The notes: a model not told the origin generated them from the letters alone. A DNA stretch of 60,355 nucleotides from Nocardia sp. CY41 (GCF_009829325.1 NZ_VUOS01000036.1:1-60355); one strand, 5' to 3'. Numbered from the stretch's first letter, positions 8,353 to 17,574 are shown. Translations and numbers: made by a program.

Positions 8353-9339
8353 ATGACGCATTTTCGCCGCCACTGTCCCGGCCTCTCGGCGGCGGCCGGG
8401 CTCGCCACCGCCGCGACCGTCCTGGGCACCGTGTGGCCCGTGCTCGGCGCGCCGGTTCTCGCACTGGGCGGTGGCGCGATGTTCGGCGTGTTCGCGCGCC
8501 GATGCCGGCCCGAGCGCTTCGCTCCCGGTCTGGCGACGGCGCAGCAGCGACTGCTCGGTCTCGCCATCGCCCTGCTCGGTCTCGCGTTACCGGTAGGTGC
8601 GGTGCTCAGCGTGGGCCGGAGCACCATGATCGTGATGGTGGGCACACTGACCATCGGCGCAGCGGCCGCGCTGGCCGTGGGCAGGCTGCTGGCCCTGGAC
8701 CGGGAATCCGCCATCCTGGTGGCGGTGGGCACCACCATATGCGGCGCCTCCGCGATCGCCGCCGCCACGGCGGTCATCAAACCCGACCGTGAACGGGTCG
8801 CCTACGCTCTCGGCACCATCTTCGTCTTCAATGTCGTCGCCGTGCTGGTCTATCCGCCGCTCGGCCACCTGCTCGGCATGTCCGAGGAGGCGTTCGGCTT
8901 GTGGGCGGGTACCGCCATCAACGACACCTCCTCGGTGGCCGCCGCCGGGGTGGCCTACGGCTCTTCTGCGGCGTATTTCGCCGTCAGTGTCAAGCTGGTG
9001 CGCAGCCTGGCGATCATCCCGATGTGCGTCGGGCTGCAACTCGGAGCCAGGCGCGACGCCGACCCCACGCCACTGTGGCGCACCGTTCCGCCGTTCGTGG
9101 TGCTGTTCCTCGCCGCATCGGCCCTCGCCGCCACCGGCGTGGTCCCACCTTCGTGGACGGCAACCCTCGGGCACCTCAGCGCCTGGCTGATCGCCGCCGT
9201 CCTGGCCGCCATCGGCACCACCCTCACGCGGCAGCGCTTCCGCACCGCGGGTCATCGGCCCCTGATCTTCGGCGGCATCCTCGCCCTCGTCCTCGGAACC
9301 TCCAGCCTCGCCCTGCAATGCGCCACCGGTTGGCGGTAA
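8353..9339 (+). CDS. YeiH/YadS-type putative sulfate exporter family membrane protein
   Basis: This 328-residue, strongly hydrophobic protein has about ten predicted membrane segments. It carries the UPF0324/PSE family hallmarks: the TTICGASAIAAATAVIK stretch near residue 130 and GLWAGTAINDTSSVAAAG near residue 185. Members are annotated as putative sulfate exporters without firm biochemistry. Length and motif order are normal. The divergent LysR-type gene is the likely regulator. No operon partner follows on the same strand. Confidence 0.9.
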   Translation: MTHFRRHCPGLSAAAGLATAATVLGTVWPVLGAPVLALGGGAMFGVFARRCRPERFAPGLATAQQRLLGLAIALLGLALPVGAVLSVGRSTMIVMVGTLTIGAAAALAVGRLLALDRESAILVAVGTTICGASAIAAATAVIKPDRERVAYALGTIFVFNVVAVLVYPPLGHLLGMSEEAFGLWAGTAINDTSSVAAAGVAYGSSAAYFAVSVKLVRSLAIIPMCVGLQLGARRDADPTPLWRTVPPFVVLFLAASALAATGVVPPSWTATLGHLSAWLIAAVLAAIGTTLTRQRFRTAGHRPLIFGGILALVLGTSSLALQCATGWR

Positions 9340-9384
9340 CTGTGCTCCGAGTCGGCCTGTTCGCGCCGCTCCGATCGAATCGCA

Positions 9385-9582
9385 ATCGGCAGTTGCTGTC
9401 CGTGGCGGTCGATGTGCACCGGCGAACATTGTGCAGTCCGCGGCGTGCATGGCGCGATCCCACCAGAGCACCTGGGGTGGCTCGGGATCTCGTTGGGCGG
9501 TGGCGGTGCCGGTGACGCTGGTAACGGCGAGCACGCTGCCGGCCGCGAGTGTGCAGATTCTGCGATGCGTCTGTGCGACCAT
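9385..9582 (-). pseudogene. Possible secreted-protein gene fragment (signal peptide only)
   Basis: An ATG at 9582 is preceded by AGGGGG and opens a frame that starts with a convincing signal peptide (MVAQTHRRIC, then LAAGSVLAVTSVTGTATA with an A-x-A cleavage site). About 40 residues with two cysteines follow. The frame then runs on antisense through the YeiH gene without any family-like sequence, so the true 3' end is absent or lost by frameshift. I mark only the part outside YeiH. The remainder of 9340-9728 shows nothing else. Confidence 0.3.
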
Positions 9583-9728
9583 CGCTGCCCCCTGATCGGC
9601 AGGATTTGGTGAGCGCGCCGTTTTCGTAGCAAAGCATCGCAGACGAATGCTCAGCCGTCAGAGCGATTCGCGCACTGCTGCGATGTCGTGTGAGTATGCA
9701 CCGCTGGTGCGGGCGTTACCGCGTCCGC

Positions 9729-10478
9729 TCACATGCACCGTCGGTTTGCATTGATTGCTCTCTGAGCTCTGCGATTACGTCGCAGAACCGTCGTCGCGAA
9801 TTTCCCGAAGCTCAGCCGCGCCCGCAGCACCGGGCGGTGCTCGAGGTAGACCACGACGATCGCGCCGCAGAGGAGCACGGACTGCAGCCCGCGACGCAGC
9901 CCGACCGCCGGATCGGATCGTCCTGCCTCGAGCCGGGCGATCCGTTCGGTCTGGAAGCGGACGTGCGCCTTCTCGTCGTACTCGATCTTGTCGCAGATGC
10001 GGTGGAGCGCGGCGTGGTTCGTGGCGGCGCGCAGGCACGGGTAGTAGTCCTGCGCGATCAGCTCCGCGATCAGCAGCACTCGGCTCGACCAGCCCAGGTC
10101 CCCGATCGAGCGTAGCCACCGGAACACGACGTCCGAGAACGAGTGCTGTCGCGTCGCGATGGCCGTCTCCTGCATGAATCGCAGCAGCAACGCGGCGTGG
10201 GCGTTCTCCTCGGCCACGAACAGGATCGAGGCCGCGTGGAAGTCGGGATCGCGCGCCACTGTGCTGAAGGCGGAACTCTTGCCCAGGTAGTCCTGTGCCT
10301 CCGAGGCTTCACCTCGCTGGAACTCCGCGATAGAGGCCGCGATCCGCTGCTTCTCGCCGCTGGTGAGTGCGGTCCCGCTGCTCCACGGGATCTGCCAGTC
10401 GCGATCGAGGTTTTTCCGGTAGTGGGCTACCCACCGCCTGGAAGATCCGGAGAGAAAGGAATCGGCGTCGACCTGCAT
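9729..10478 (-). CDS. Ferritin-like di-iron carboxylate protein
   Basis: The product from the ATG at 10478 is 249 residues. It shows the four-helix di-iron pattern: an early glutamate helix (SIAEFQRGEASEAQDYLGK), an ExxH in FVAEENAHAALL, a second glutamate in IAELIAQDYY, and a second ExxH-type pair in EYDEKAHVRFQ. These would supply the two halves of an oxo-bridged di-iron site, as in acyl-ACP desaturases, rubrerythrins and AurF-type oxygenases. The ORF extends upstream, but that extension has low-complexity arginine-rich sequence. The gene is divergent from the prenyl synthase-terpene synthase fusion 524 bp away, so a tailoring role is possible but unproven. Confidence 0.75.
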   Translation of the reverse strand: MQVDADSFLSGSSRRWVAHYRKNLDRDWQIPWSSGTALTSGEKQRIAASIAEFQRGEASEAQDYLGKSSAFSTVARDPDFHAASILFVAEENAHAALLLRFMQETAIATRQHSFSDVVFRWLRSIGDLGWSSRVLLIAELIAQDYYPCLRAATNHAALHRICDKIEYDEKAHVRFQTERIARLEAGRSDPAVGLRRGLQSVLLCGAIVVVYLEHRPVLRARLSFGKFATTVLRRNRRAQRAINANRRCM

Positions 10479-10693
10479 GGCGTAAGCGTGCCAGCGCAGT
10501 GTGGAACAGCGGTGGAGCCCGTGCGAAGAATCTGTGAAGGACGGCCCTGCTGTGTCTCGGCAGCAACGGTTCGAATCGTTGCGCCTGGCCCGGCAACATT
10601 TTCGGGCCGATGATCCGAGGCGCGGCCGGCCACCGCGGTGCGATCGTGCAGCCATCGGCAGGGCGGGGCGCATCGGGCTTCATGAACTCCGGC

Positions 10694-10727
10694 CCGGCCC
10701 CGTCTCGCATCCGCGAGGCGGGGCCGG
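10694..10727. terminator. Strong GC hairpin in the divergent region before the terpene fusion gene
   Basis: CCGGCCCCG at 10694-10702 pairs perfectly with CGGGGCCGG at 10719-10727. The stem continues through a G:U pair and CTCG/CGAG to a 6-nt loop. It looks like an intrinsic terminator without a U tract, yet no gene clearly ends here. It lies in the 10479-11002 stretch, where I see no coding region, so it could instead be a 5' UTR structure. Confidence 0.4.
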
Positions 10728-11002
10728 ATCTCTTGGTCCGTTCCAGGCGACGGCGCTCCGATCCCCGCCAGGCCACCTCCGACAGCGTCAACGTACCCCC
10801 CATTCCCGACGCGAGCCGACACCGACCGCCGCGAACCGATCCGGGAGACACTCGACCGCGACGACGCCCGGCATCCAGCGCCGACCACCTGGCCGTGCCA
10901 CCAAAATCCGCCGATACCAACATATTCCACGCGGAAATGGGGTCCAATGCCACTGATCGATGGTGTTGCAGATGACCGATGTGACCAGTCAGGAGTGCAC
11001 TC

Positions 11003-13012
11003 GTGCCACGTGAAATCGATTCGGCTGTCTTCCCGCATCTGGATGCGGACCTGGACCGCGTCCGTGACATTCTCGGACCTGTTCGACTAGAGGGCAGGCC
11101 GGAACTGACCGCACTCACCGACGAAGGGCCGGACACCTCCCGCCGTTTGGTCCGTCCCACCTTGACCCTGTTGTCGTATTACCTGCTCACCGATCCCATG
11201 AACCCGGCCGACGACCGAGTGGTGCGCGCCGCCGCTGCCGTGGAGTTGCTGCACCTGGGCTCGCTCTACCACGACGACGTCGTCGATCACGCGTACGAGC
11301 GTCGCGGCCGCCCCAGTGCCAACGTGGTATGGGGTTCGCACATGGCGGTACTGGGTGGGGACTCGGTGATGCTCACGAGCGTGCGCATGCTGGCCGAACT
11401 CGGCCGACGGGAAGTCCTGGCGGGGGCGATGGCGGGCGAGCAGATGTGCGCGGGCATGGTGATCGAGGCCGCCGACCTCTACGTAGCCTCCCGTAGCGAG
11501 CAGTCCTACCTGGACGCGATCGACGGTAAAACGGCGGCGGTGCTCTCGCTGGCATGCCGGGTCGGCGCGATGCAGGCCGGCTGTCCAGAGGAAGCAGAAG
11601 AGGCGTTGGCGTTGTTCGGCAGGCACTTCGGGCTCGCCTATCAGCTCTACGACGACATCTTCGACCTGACCTCGACCGCCGAAGAGATGGGCAAGCCCGT
11701 CAACGCGGATCTGCCCGCGGGCATCTACACACTTCCCGTGATCCGCGCGGCAGCCCGCGACGCGAACCTTGTCCGACTGCTACGCAGAGCGATGACGCGT
11801 GAGCAAGCCGCGCGCGCCCACGAACTCGTCATCGCCTCCGGCGCCGTGGACGAAGCACGGTCGACGGCAGACGGATTCATGGACCAGGCGTCCGGCCGAC
11901 TTGCCGCTGTGCCCGTCGACCCACGCGCCCGCCGCGCGATGATCGCCTACGTCCGGTCCATCCTCGACCGCCGGACGACCGGTTCCGCGCTCGCGCCGCA
12001 GTCGACGCAGCCACCCCGACCTCACGGAAGTGGACTCCCGCCGCACATCGCGCAATGGTTGAGAAGCTGGCTGGTGGACACCGGGCTCGCCCGCACACCG
12101 GCCGAGGCCGATTATCACCGGTGGACAGGAGCGATTCAGCTCCCGGCGCGAACCTTGACTCCGGGAGCCGACGCGGCACGTGAACAGACGACCTACAGTA
12201 TGGCCGTACTGGTCCTGATCTGGGACGACCTCTTCGAGGATCCACAGCTGACCGACCCAGATGCCGTCACCGCGCTGAGGCGCGGCATGGTGGCGATGGT
12301 CCGCCAGGACCCGGAGAAGCCGTCACGCCCCGGCGCGATCGCAACGGCTTGGGCGAGCTTGTGGCCGCGTCTGCGCGAGGGCCGGAGCACCCGCTGGCAG
12401 GACCGGTTCCTCGACGGCCTCGAGGAGTGGTTCGAAGCCGCCGAACGCGAAGCGCACCATCGCATCAACGGCTACATTCCCACCACGGCCGACTACCTGC
12501 CGTTGCGGATCGCGACCAGTGGGATCGAAATCGCCCTCGCCTGCATGGAGGTGTACCAGGACGGAGAACTGCCCTCGAAGCTGCGCAATCACCCCGTGAT
12601 CCGTCGATTCGAGGAACTCGCCTTCTGGGTGACCTTCGTGGAGAACGACCTGGTGGGGCTGGATCAGGACGAGGCCGACCGAGTCCCTTACAACTTGGTG
12701 CGGGCGGTCCGTCACGAGTCCGGGTGTACCCGTGGCGAAGCCGTCGAACAGGTGCAGCGCCAGGTGGCGGAGCATCGCGCCCAGCTCGAGGCGGTGATCC
12801 GCTACATCCCCGGGCTCATCCGTGTGCTTCCCGGCCTCTCGGGCAAGAGGAAGGACTACGCGCAGATCTACACGAACATCACGAATGTGGCGCTCTGGGG
12901 AAGGGACAGCGATCGGTACGAGCCACCGTCGGTTTCCGCGGCGCCGGACTTGGAACGCTTGCGCCGCGAGATCTACTACCCGGCTGCCGAACCGGCTCCG
13001 AGCGCGCCCTGA
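11003..13012 (+). CDS. Fused polyprenyl diphosphate synthase - class I terpene synthase
   Basis: 669 residues, two complete enzymes in one chain. Residues 1-325 are a trans-isoprenyl diphosphate synthase: RRLVRP (48-53), first Asp-rich motif DDVVD (91-95) followed by ERRGRPS, the KT pair (176-177) and second Asp-rich motif YDDIFD (216-221). After a proline-rich linker (about 325-345) comes a class I terpene cyclase: WDDLFE (407-412), pyrophosphate-sensor-like R502 exactly 46 residues before the NSE-type motif NDLVGLDQDE (548-557), and an RY pair at 638-639. The fusion would make a prenyl diphosphate from C5 units and cyclise it. Fungal chimeric synthases have the reverse order (cyclase first). 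LYHDDVVD resembles medium/long-chain synthases, so the substrate could be C15 to C30. The GTG start has AGGAG upstream. Confidence 0.9.
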   Translation: MPREIDSAVFPHLDADLDRVRDILGPVRLEGRPELTALTDEGPDTSRRLVRPTLTLLSYYLLTDPMNPADDRVVRAAAAVELLHLGSLYHDDVVDHAYERRGRPSANVVWGSHMAVLGGDSVMLTSVRMLAELGRREVLAGAMAGEQMCAGMVIEAADLYVASRSEQSYLDAIDGKTAAVLSLACRVGAMQAGCPEEAEEALALFGRHFGLAYQLYDDIFDLTSTAEEMGKPVNADLPAGIYTLPVIRAAARDANLVRLLRRAMTREQAARAHELVIASGAVDEARSTADGFMDQASGRLAAVPVDPRARRAMIAYVRSILDRRTTGSALAPQSTQPPRPHGSGLPPHIAQWLRSWLVDTGLARTPAEADYHRWTGAIQLPARTLTPGADAAREQTTYSMAVLVLIWDDLFEDPQLTDPDAVTALRRGMVAMVRQDPEKPSRPGAIATAWASLWPRLREGRSTRWQDRFLDGLEEWFEAAEREAHHRINGYIPTTADYLPLRIATSGIEIALACMEVYQDGELPSKLRNHPVIRRFEELAFWVTFVENDLVGLDQDEADRVPYNLVRAVRHESGCTRGEAVEQVQRQVAEHRAQLEAVIRYIPGLIRVLPGLSGKRKDYAQIYTNITNVALWGRDSDRYEPPSVSAAPDLERLRREIYYPAAEPAPSAP

Positions 13013-13035
13013 GGCCCGGCCGCCGAGAAGGTCAG

Positions 13036-13078
13036 GGTGTGTCCAGCCCGATCCGCCGTGGTGTCGGCTGGACACACC
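13036..13078. terminator. Bidirectional terminator hairpin between convergent genes
   Basis: GGTGTGTCCAGCC at 13036-13048 and its exact reverse complement at 13066-13078 form a 13-bp stem with a 17-nt loop. It sits in the 66-bp gap between the stop of the terpene fusion gene and the stop of the convergent ABC permease. The position and symmetry fit a shared factor-independent terminator, though it has no T-rich tail. Confidence 0.75.
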
Positions 13079-13927
13079 TCAGGGCTTCGCCGACTGTCCG
13101 GACTTCCCCGATCCTGGGATACGAGGTCGGCGGATACGAGGTCCGGGGATACGGATCCACATCACGGGCCGAAGAGACGAGCGGGTTCGCAGATGGAAAG
13201 CGACCAGTCCGACAAGGGCGCTCGCGACGAACCAGGTCAGTTGCACGGCGAAGCCAGCGAACGGCGTGGCATCGGAGAAACCGGCCGCGGTCGAAGCCTG
13301 CATCGCCCCGTAGGAGGGCAGCCAGCGCACCAGATCGCTGTCTGCTCCTATGCTCGCGATGGGATTCTGCACGGCCATGTCGAAGCAACTGATCATCGCG
13401 ATGGCGAACATGCCCTCCACCTCGCGGCGCAGCAGCGCACCGAGAGCGACACCCAATGCTCCGTAGGTCATCGCCGCGCCGAAAAGCGCCGCAGCGAGCA
13501 GGACAGGTTGCCGAGGCGACCAGTAGCAGCAGATGATCGCGGTGGCGTACGCGCAGACCACCACGGACGCCACCACCAGACAGGCGATTTTCGCCAGACC
13601 CAGCGCTGCCCGGGGATACCCGGCCAGTGACAGTCGCCGGTCGAATGCTCCGCTGCCGAAAGTCGCCGCGAACATCATGAACCCGACGATCAGTGAGACC
13701 GCCATCAGAGCACCGCTGATCTGCGCGAGCTCATTGCCGTCGGCGCGCAGAACGAGACCCGTGTCCCGGAGTCGGAACGGTACCTCGATGTCGGTGACAG
13801 CCACGCGGACCAGGGTGATCAACAGGGGGACGAAGGCGGCCACCAGCAGCATGGCGAACCGGTTACGCGCGTGCTCGACGAGGCCATAACGGGTGGCGAT
13901 CAGGAACAGCCGAACACCGTTGCTCAT
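13079..13927 (-). CDS. ABC transporter permease (ABC-2 type)
   Basis: From the ATG at 13927 the protein is 282 residues. It has about six hydrophobic segments, for example FAMLLVAAFVPLLITLVRVA near residue 24, then ISGALMAVSLIVGFMMFAA, LGLAKIACLVVASVVVCAYA and a C-terminal LTWFVASALVGLVAFHL. That is the ABC-2 exporter topology. The start overlaps the stop of the ATPase gene (ATGA), which fixes the start and shows translational coupling. With the ATPase it should form an exporter. Its convergent neighbour is the terpene fusion, so export of the terpenoid or of something unrelated are both possible. The last 30 residues are rich in R/P/I-G repeats. Confidence 0.85.
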   Translation of the reverse strand: MSNGVRLFLIATRYGLVEHARNRFAMLLVAAFVPLLITLVRVAVTDIEVPFRLRDTGLVLRADGNELAQISGALMAVSLIVGFMMFAATFGSGAFDRRLSLAGYPRAALGLAKIACLVVASVVVCAYATAIICCYWSPRQPVLLAAALFGAAMTYGALGVALGALLRREVEGMFAIAMISCFDMAVQNPIASIGADSDLVRWLPSYGAMQASTAAGFSDATPFAGFAVQLTWFVASALVGLVAFHLRTRSSLRPVMWIRIPGPRIRRPRIPGSGKSGQSAKP

Positions 13928-14529
13928 CCGGTCTTCTCTCGACTGTCTCGGAGAACCCCGTCGTGCAACCGCCACACCTGATCCAGCTTGTCGGTGTCGT
14001 GCGCCAGATGCGAAACGACCAGAACCGTCCGGCCGGTGTCGCGGAATGCCGTGACCAGATCCCAGAAACGCAGATACGTCTCCCAGTCGAAACCCTGGTA
14101 CGGTTCGTCGAGCAGCAGCACCTGCGGGTCGTGCATCACCGCCAACGTCAGGTTGAGCTTCTGCCGCGTTCCGCCGCTCAGCGTCGCGACCCGCTCACCG
14201 GTGTACTCGGCGAACCGGAGGATCTCCATGGTCTCCTGGGCCAGCCGTAGGTCCGGAACGGCATAAGCCGCGGCGAAGAAGTCCAGGTGCTGGCGAACCG
14301 TGAAGGCGTCGTTCAGGACAACGTGCTGCGGGCAGTAACCGAACCGCCCGCGGTGCCGGATCGTTCCCCGGTCCGGCCGCAGCTCTCCGGAGAGGACCTT
14401 CAGCAACGTCGACTTTCCCGTCCCGTTCTCACCCACGATGCCCACCAGCGTCCCTGCGGGCAACACGATGTCGATGCCACGCAGCACCGACCGCCTGCCG
14501 TAGGAGTGGTGCACGTTCTCCACTTCCAT
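13924..14529 (-). CDS. ABC transporter ATP-binding protein
   Basis: The 201-residue product from the ATG at 14529 (AGGGG 5-6 nt upstream) has all ATPase landmarks: Walker A GENGTGKST, Q-loop at GYCPQHVV, signature LSGGTRQKLNL, Walker B VLLLDEPYQGFD and the switch histidine in VVSHLAHD. A GTG at 14571 would add 14 residues but has no ribosome site; a TAGCAT -10 sits just before it. It is coupled by ATGA to the permease gene. It probably energises an exporter; the cargo is unknown. Confidence 0.9.
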   Translation of the reverse strand: MEVENVHHSYGRRSVLRGIDIVLPAGTLVGIVGENGTGKSTLLKVLSGELRPDRGTIRHRGRFGYCPQHVVLNDAFTVRQHLDFFAAAYAVPDLRLAQETMEILRFAEYTGERVATLSGGTRQKLNLTLAVMHDPQVLLLDEPYQGFDWETYLRFWDLVTAFRDTGRTVLVVSHLAHDTDKLDQVWRLHDGVLRDSREKTG

Positions 14530-14682
14530 TCTCGCCCCTGTCCGCCGCCGACGCAGTGGTCCGGCATCCACTCGTATGCTAACAATCGGCTACGAAACAC
14601 CTTGCCGGAAAAACCGATTCGCGGAAGACGCACCGCGTGCACTCGGCCTCGACCTCGCGACCGCAACGATCGACTTGTGCTG

Positions 14683-16008
14683 CTACCGGATCCCGGGGGT
14701 CGCCGGGTGGGGGCCGACGCAGCCGAGGATGAAGCAGCCCGGTGGCCAATCAGCGAACGGCGCGGACATGGGCTTGCCCAGGCAGGACAGCGGGTTGCAG
14801 CCCGGGTAGGCCATCGGGCCGATACCGAGGGCGGCGAGGGTGGCGTCCGGGTTCGAGATCATCGGATCGGACAGTTGGACATCCGATTGCTGTTCGTAGG
14901 GCGCCGCGGCGGGTAGGCGGGGTTCCCGGAAGGCGGTGCCGACCGCACCCAGAACGTCGTGCGGGAAACTCAACGCACTCCCCGGGACCGTGACGCCGGT
15001 CCAGCTGACCATCAATCCGAGGCTCGGCACGACGAAGTTGTCCTGGCGCATCATTCCCGACATCTGCATCGCATCCGGCGGCAGGCCGGGGAAGTAGTTG
15101 GCGCAGTCCGGCCCGTTCACGACGAACAGGAAGCCGTAGCACGGATTCGTCGGAGTGGGCCGGCCGGCCTGCTCGAGATAATCGGCCGAAATGATTCGAT
15201 GACCGCCCCATCGGCCGCGGTTGGTGAGCAGCAGGCCGAGCTTGGCGAAATCGTCCGGTGGCAGGAGCAGATGCGCGTAGCCGTAGGTGTTTCCGCTGCG
15301 GTCGCGTCCCCAGAAGTAGTCCGTCGGCGGAATGCCCAGGGGGTCGAACAACTTTCGCTGCGCGTATGCCTGGAAGTCCTCACCGACCGCACGCTGGATG
15401 ACGTACACGAGCAGATCGACAGCGCGCTGACTGTAGCGCCACGCGGTGCCCTGCGGTTGATCGATCGGCATGGCCAACGCCTGCGCGACCACATTCGGGT
15501 CGATTTGCGCCAACCCCGTGATGCCCTCGGAGGCCACCGCCACCTGCATGCCGCTGGATTCGGTGAGCAGATTCCGCACCGTGATCGCGCGATGTCCGGC
15601 ATCACCCAGTTCGGGCGGCAGATAGGCGCCGATCGGGTCGTCGAGCCACAGCCGTTGCTCGTCCACCGCGATCCCGGCCACCATCGAGACCACACTCTTG
15701 GTACTGCTCCACAGATTCCACGGCACACCGCCGGCCCGCGCGTTGTTCGGGCCGGTCGCGATCAGGCAATTGTTCCGGAATATCTGCAGCGTCGTGCGCG
15801 TCGAATCCGCCGCGAGCGTCACCGCTCGGCGCAGCGCCGCCGAATCCAGTCCGACCTCCTCCGGTGTCGCCGTTTCAGGTGCCCGTCCATTGCTGACCGC
15901 GCAATGCCTCAGTCCGTCCGGCGCGGCCTGCGCCGGAGCACCCACCCCCAGCACCGACGTGGCCACCGTAATAATCGTCACCGCAAGGCTTCTCATACTC
16001 GGACCCAC
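14683..16008 (-). CDS. Secreted serine hydrolase, class C beta-lactamase / EstB family
   Basis: 441 residues with a signal peptide (MRSLAVTIITVATSVLGV, then GAPAQAA cleavage). The penicillin-binding/beta-lactamase fold is marked by SSTK in WNLWSSTKSVVSM (S-x-x-K nucleophile and base) and by the Y-x-x motif in WRYSQRAVD. The late DNFVVPSLGLMVSWTG fits the third motif region. Family members hydrolyse esters or D-peptides; few are true beta-lactamases. Six or more cysteines, mostly in the C-terminal third (for example NPCYG, DCANY, PGCNPLSCLG), suggest disulfides in the exported protein. The GTG at 16008 has GGAGG 5 nt upstream; the ATG at 15996 is a possible alternative. Confidence 0.85.
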   Translation of the reverse strand: MGPSMRSLAVTIITVATSVLGVGAPAQAAPDGLRHCAVSNGRAPETATPEEVGLDSAALRRAVTLAADSTRTTLQIFRNNCLIATGPNNARAGGVPWNLWSSTKSVVSMVAGIAVDEQRLWLDDPIGAYLPPELGDAGHRAITVRNLLTESSGMQVAVASEGITGLAQIDPNVVAQALAMPIDQPQGTAWRYSQRAVDLLVYVIQRAVGEDFQAYAQRKLFDPLGIPPTDYFWGRDRSGNTYGYAHLLLPPDDFAKLGLLLTNRGRWGGHRIISADYLEQAGRPTPTNPCYGFLFVVNGPDCANYFPGLPPDAMQMSGMMRQDNFVVPSLGLMVSWTGVTVPGSALSFPHDVLGAVGTAFREPRLPAAAPYEQQSDVQLSDPMISNPDATLAALGIGPMAYPGCNPLSCLGKPMSAPFADWPPGCFILGCVGPHPATPGIR

Positions 16009-16080
16009 GCAGGCCTCCGCTCTCGACGAACTCCACCCGGCTCATCGCCCCCACCGCACCAGTGGTTACCACGTCGGGCA

Positions 16081-16096
16081 CCCCTACTTGTAGGGG
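16081..16096. repeat. Palindrome CCCCTAC-TT-GTAGGGG in divergent promoter region
   Basis: A perfect 7-bp inverted repeat with a 2-nt spacer lies between the serine hydrolase and the YihY-type gene, in the non-coding stretch 16009-16424. It is the only structured element I see there and is a candidate operator for either gene. Confidence 0.4.
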
Positions 16097-16424
16097 CAGG
16101 CCCGCACGATCAGCGCCGCCGTCACCGGACCACGCGGAAGTAATCCGTTGCAGGCCGTACCCGCTACCGGCTCGGTCGTGCACGCCGACGGATATTGCGT
16201 CAACCTCGTCGCGTCGAGCGGCCGCAACAGCAGCTGCGAAACCGCGACGGCACGCTCGCGCGCGACGAGGACGCGCCAGCTTCGCGATTACACCGTGCGT
16301 CGAACCCGTGCTCGAAAGCCGGGTCGAGCAGTTTCAGCACCGCCGCTTCGGGCACCACTCGTTCGACGCGGGAGTCGCGGCGCCCGGCGTGAGACCGAAA
16401 CGGACGTGTGAGCGAGGCAAGCCC

Positions 16425-17522
16425 ATGACGACAGAGCACGATGAAGGAAAACGGCACGAGGACCAGGGAGCCGACTCGGCGAATACGCGTGAGCACGCCG
16501 GGCCGCCGGTCGGTCCGACCGACACCGGAGCCCGGCCGGATCTGGACTCCGATGAGCCGGACAGCCCGGCCGACCTGTCGAAATCCTCCCTGCTCGCGGT
16601 GGTCAAGCGTGCGGGCAAAGAGTTCCAGCGCGACAATCTCACCGATCTGGCCGCCGCCCTCACCTATTACGCGGTGTTGTCGATCGTGCCCGGCCTGATC
16701 GTCCTGGTCGCCCTGCTCGGCCTGCTCGGCCCGAACGCCGCCGACGAGCTCGTCGACCAAGCCCAGCGGATCGCGCCCGGGTCCAGCGCGGATTTCGTGC
16801 GCACCCTCGTCGACCAGGCACAGGCCAACAAACAGGGCGCAGGCTGGGGCGCGCTCCTCGGCCTCGCCGTCGCGCTCTGGTCCGCCTCGGGGTACGTGGC
16901 GGCCTTCATGCGCGCCTCCAATGTCGTCTACGGCATCGGCGAGGGCAGGCCGATCTGGAAGACCACACCCATCCGGCTCGGCGTCACGATCGTCGCGGTG
17001 ATCCTGCTCGTCGTCAGCGCCGCCATCGTGGTGGCGAGCGGGCCGGTCGCCCGACAGCTCGGCGACCTCCTCGGCTTGGGCGCCACCACGGTGACCATCT
17101 GGAACATCGCCAAATGGCCGGTGCTGTTCGTGCTGGTGTCGGTGCTGCTGGCCATCCTGTTCTGGGCCAGCCCGAACGCCCGCCAAGGCGGCATCAAGTG
17201 GATCAGCCCGGGCGGGGTGATCGCCGTCTTCATCTGGGTGGTCATCTCGGTACTGTTCTCGGTCTACATCGCCAACTTCTCCTCCTACGACAAGACCTAC
17301 GGCTCGCTCGCCGGGGTGGTGATCTTCCTGGTGTGGCTGTGGCTGACCAATATCGCGCTGATGCTCGGCGCCGAGATCAACGCCGAACTCGACCACGGCA
17401 GAGCCATCGCCCAGGGGCTTCCGGAAGAACTGCAGCCCTTTGCCGTCCCGCGCGATACCCGCAAGCTCGACGACGCGGACAAAGAAGCGGTCCGAGCCGC
17501 CGAATCCGCTCGGCGGGAATGA
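16425..17522 (+). CDS. YihY/BrkB family inner-membrane protein
   Basis: The ATG at 16425 (GAGG upstream) gives 365 residues. After an acidic, disordered N-terminus of about 60 residues comes the YihY core: FQRDNLTDLAAALTYYAVLSIVPGLIVLVALLGL, then ASGYVAAFMRASNVVYGI and the C-terminal YGSLAGVVIFLVWLWLTNIA with LMLGAEINAELDH. Six membrane helices are expected. The family was once called ribonuclease BN, but that activity belongs to another protein; its function is not established, and transport or envelope roles are suggested. It is followed by a SnoaL-like gene 52 bp downstream. Confidence 0.9.
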   Translation: MTTEHDEGKRHEDQGADSANTREHAGPPVGPTDTGARPDLDSDEPDSPADLSKSSLLAVVKRAGKEFQRDNLTDLAAALTYYAVLSIVPGLIVLVALLGLLGPNAADELVDQAQRIAPGSSADFVRTLVDQAQANKQGAGWGALLGLAVALWSASGYVAAFMRASNVVYGIGEGRPIWKTTPIRLGVTIVAVILLVVSAAIVVASGPVARQLGDLLGLGATTVTIWNIAKWPVLFVLVSVLLAILFWASPNARQGGIKWISPGGVIAVFIWVVISVLFSVYIANFSSYDKTYGSLAGVVIFLVWLWLTNIALMLGAEINAELDHGRAIAQGLPEELQPFAVPRDTRKLDDADKEAVRAAESARRE

Positions 17523-17574
17523 TCCGCGGCAATTCGGATCGGTGAGTTCGAATCAGCGCTCGTATCGTGGGCAG

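Noticed and set aside
8587..9385. Continuation of the signal-peptide frame antisense through the YeiH gene
   Set aside because: No recognisable protein sequence after the first 70 residues, and YeiH on the other strand is clearly real.
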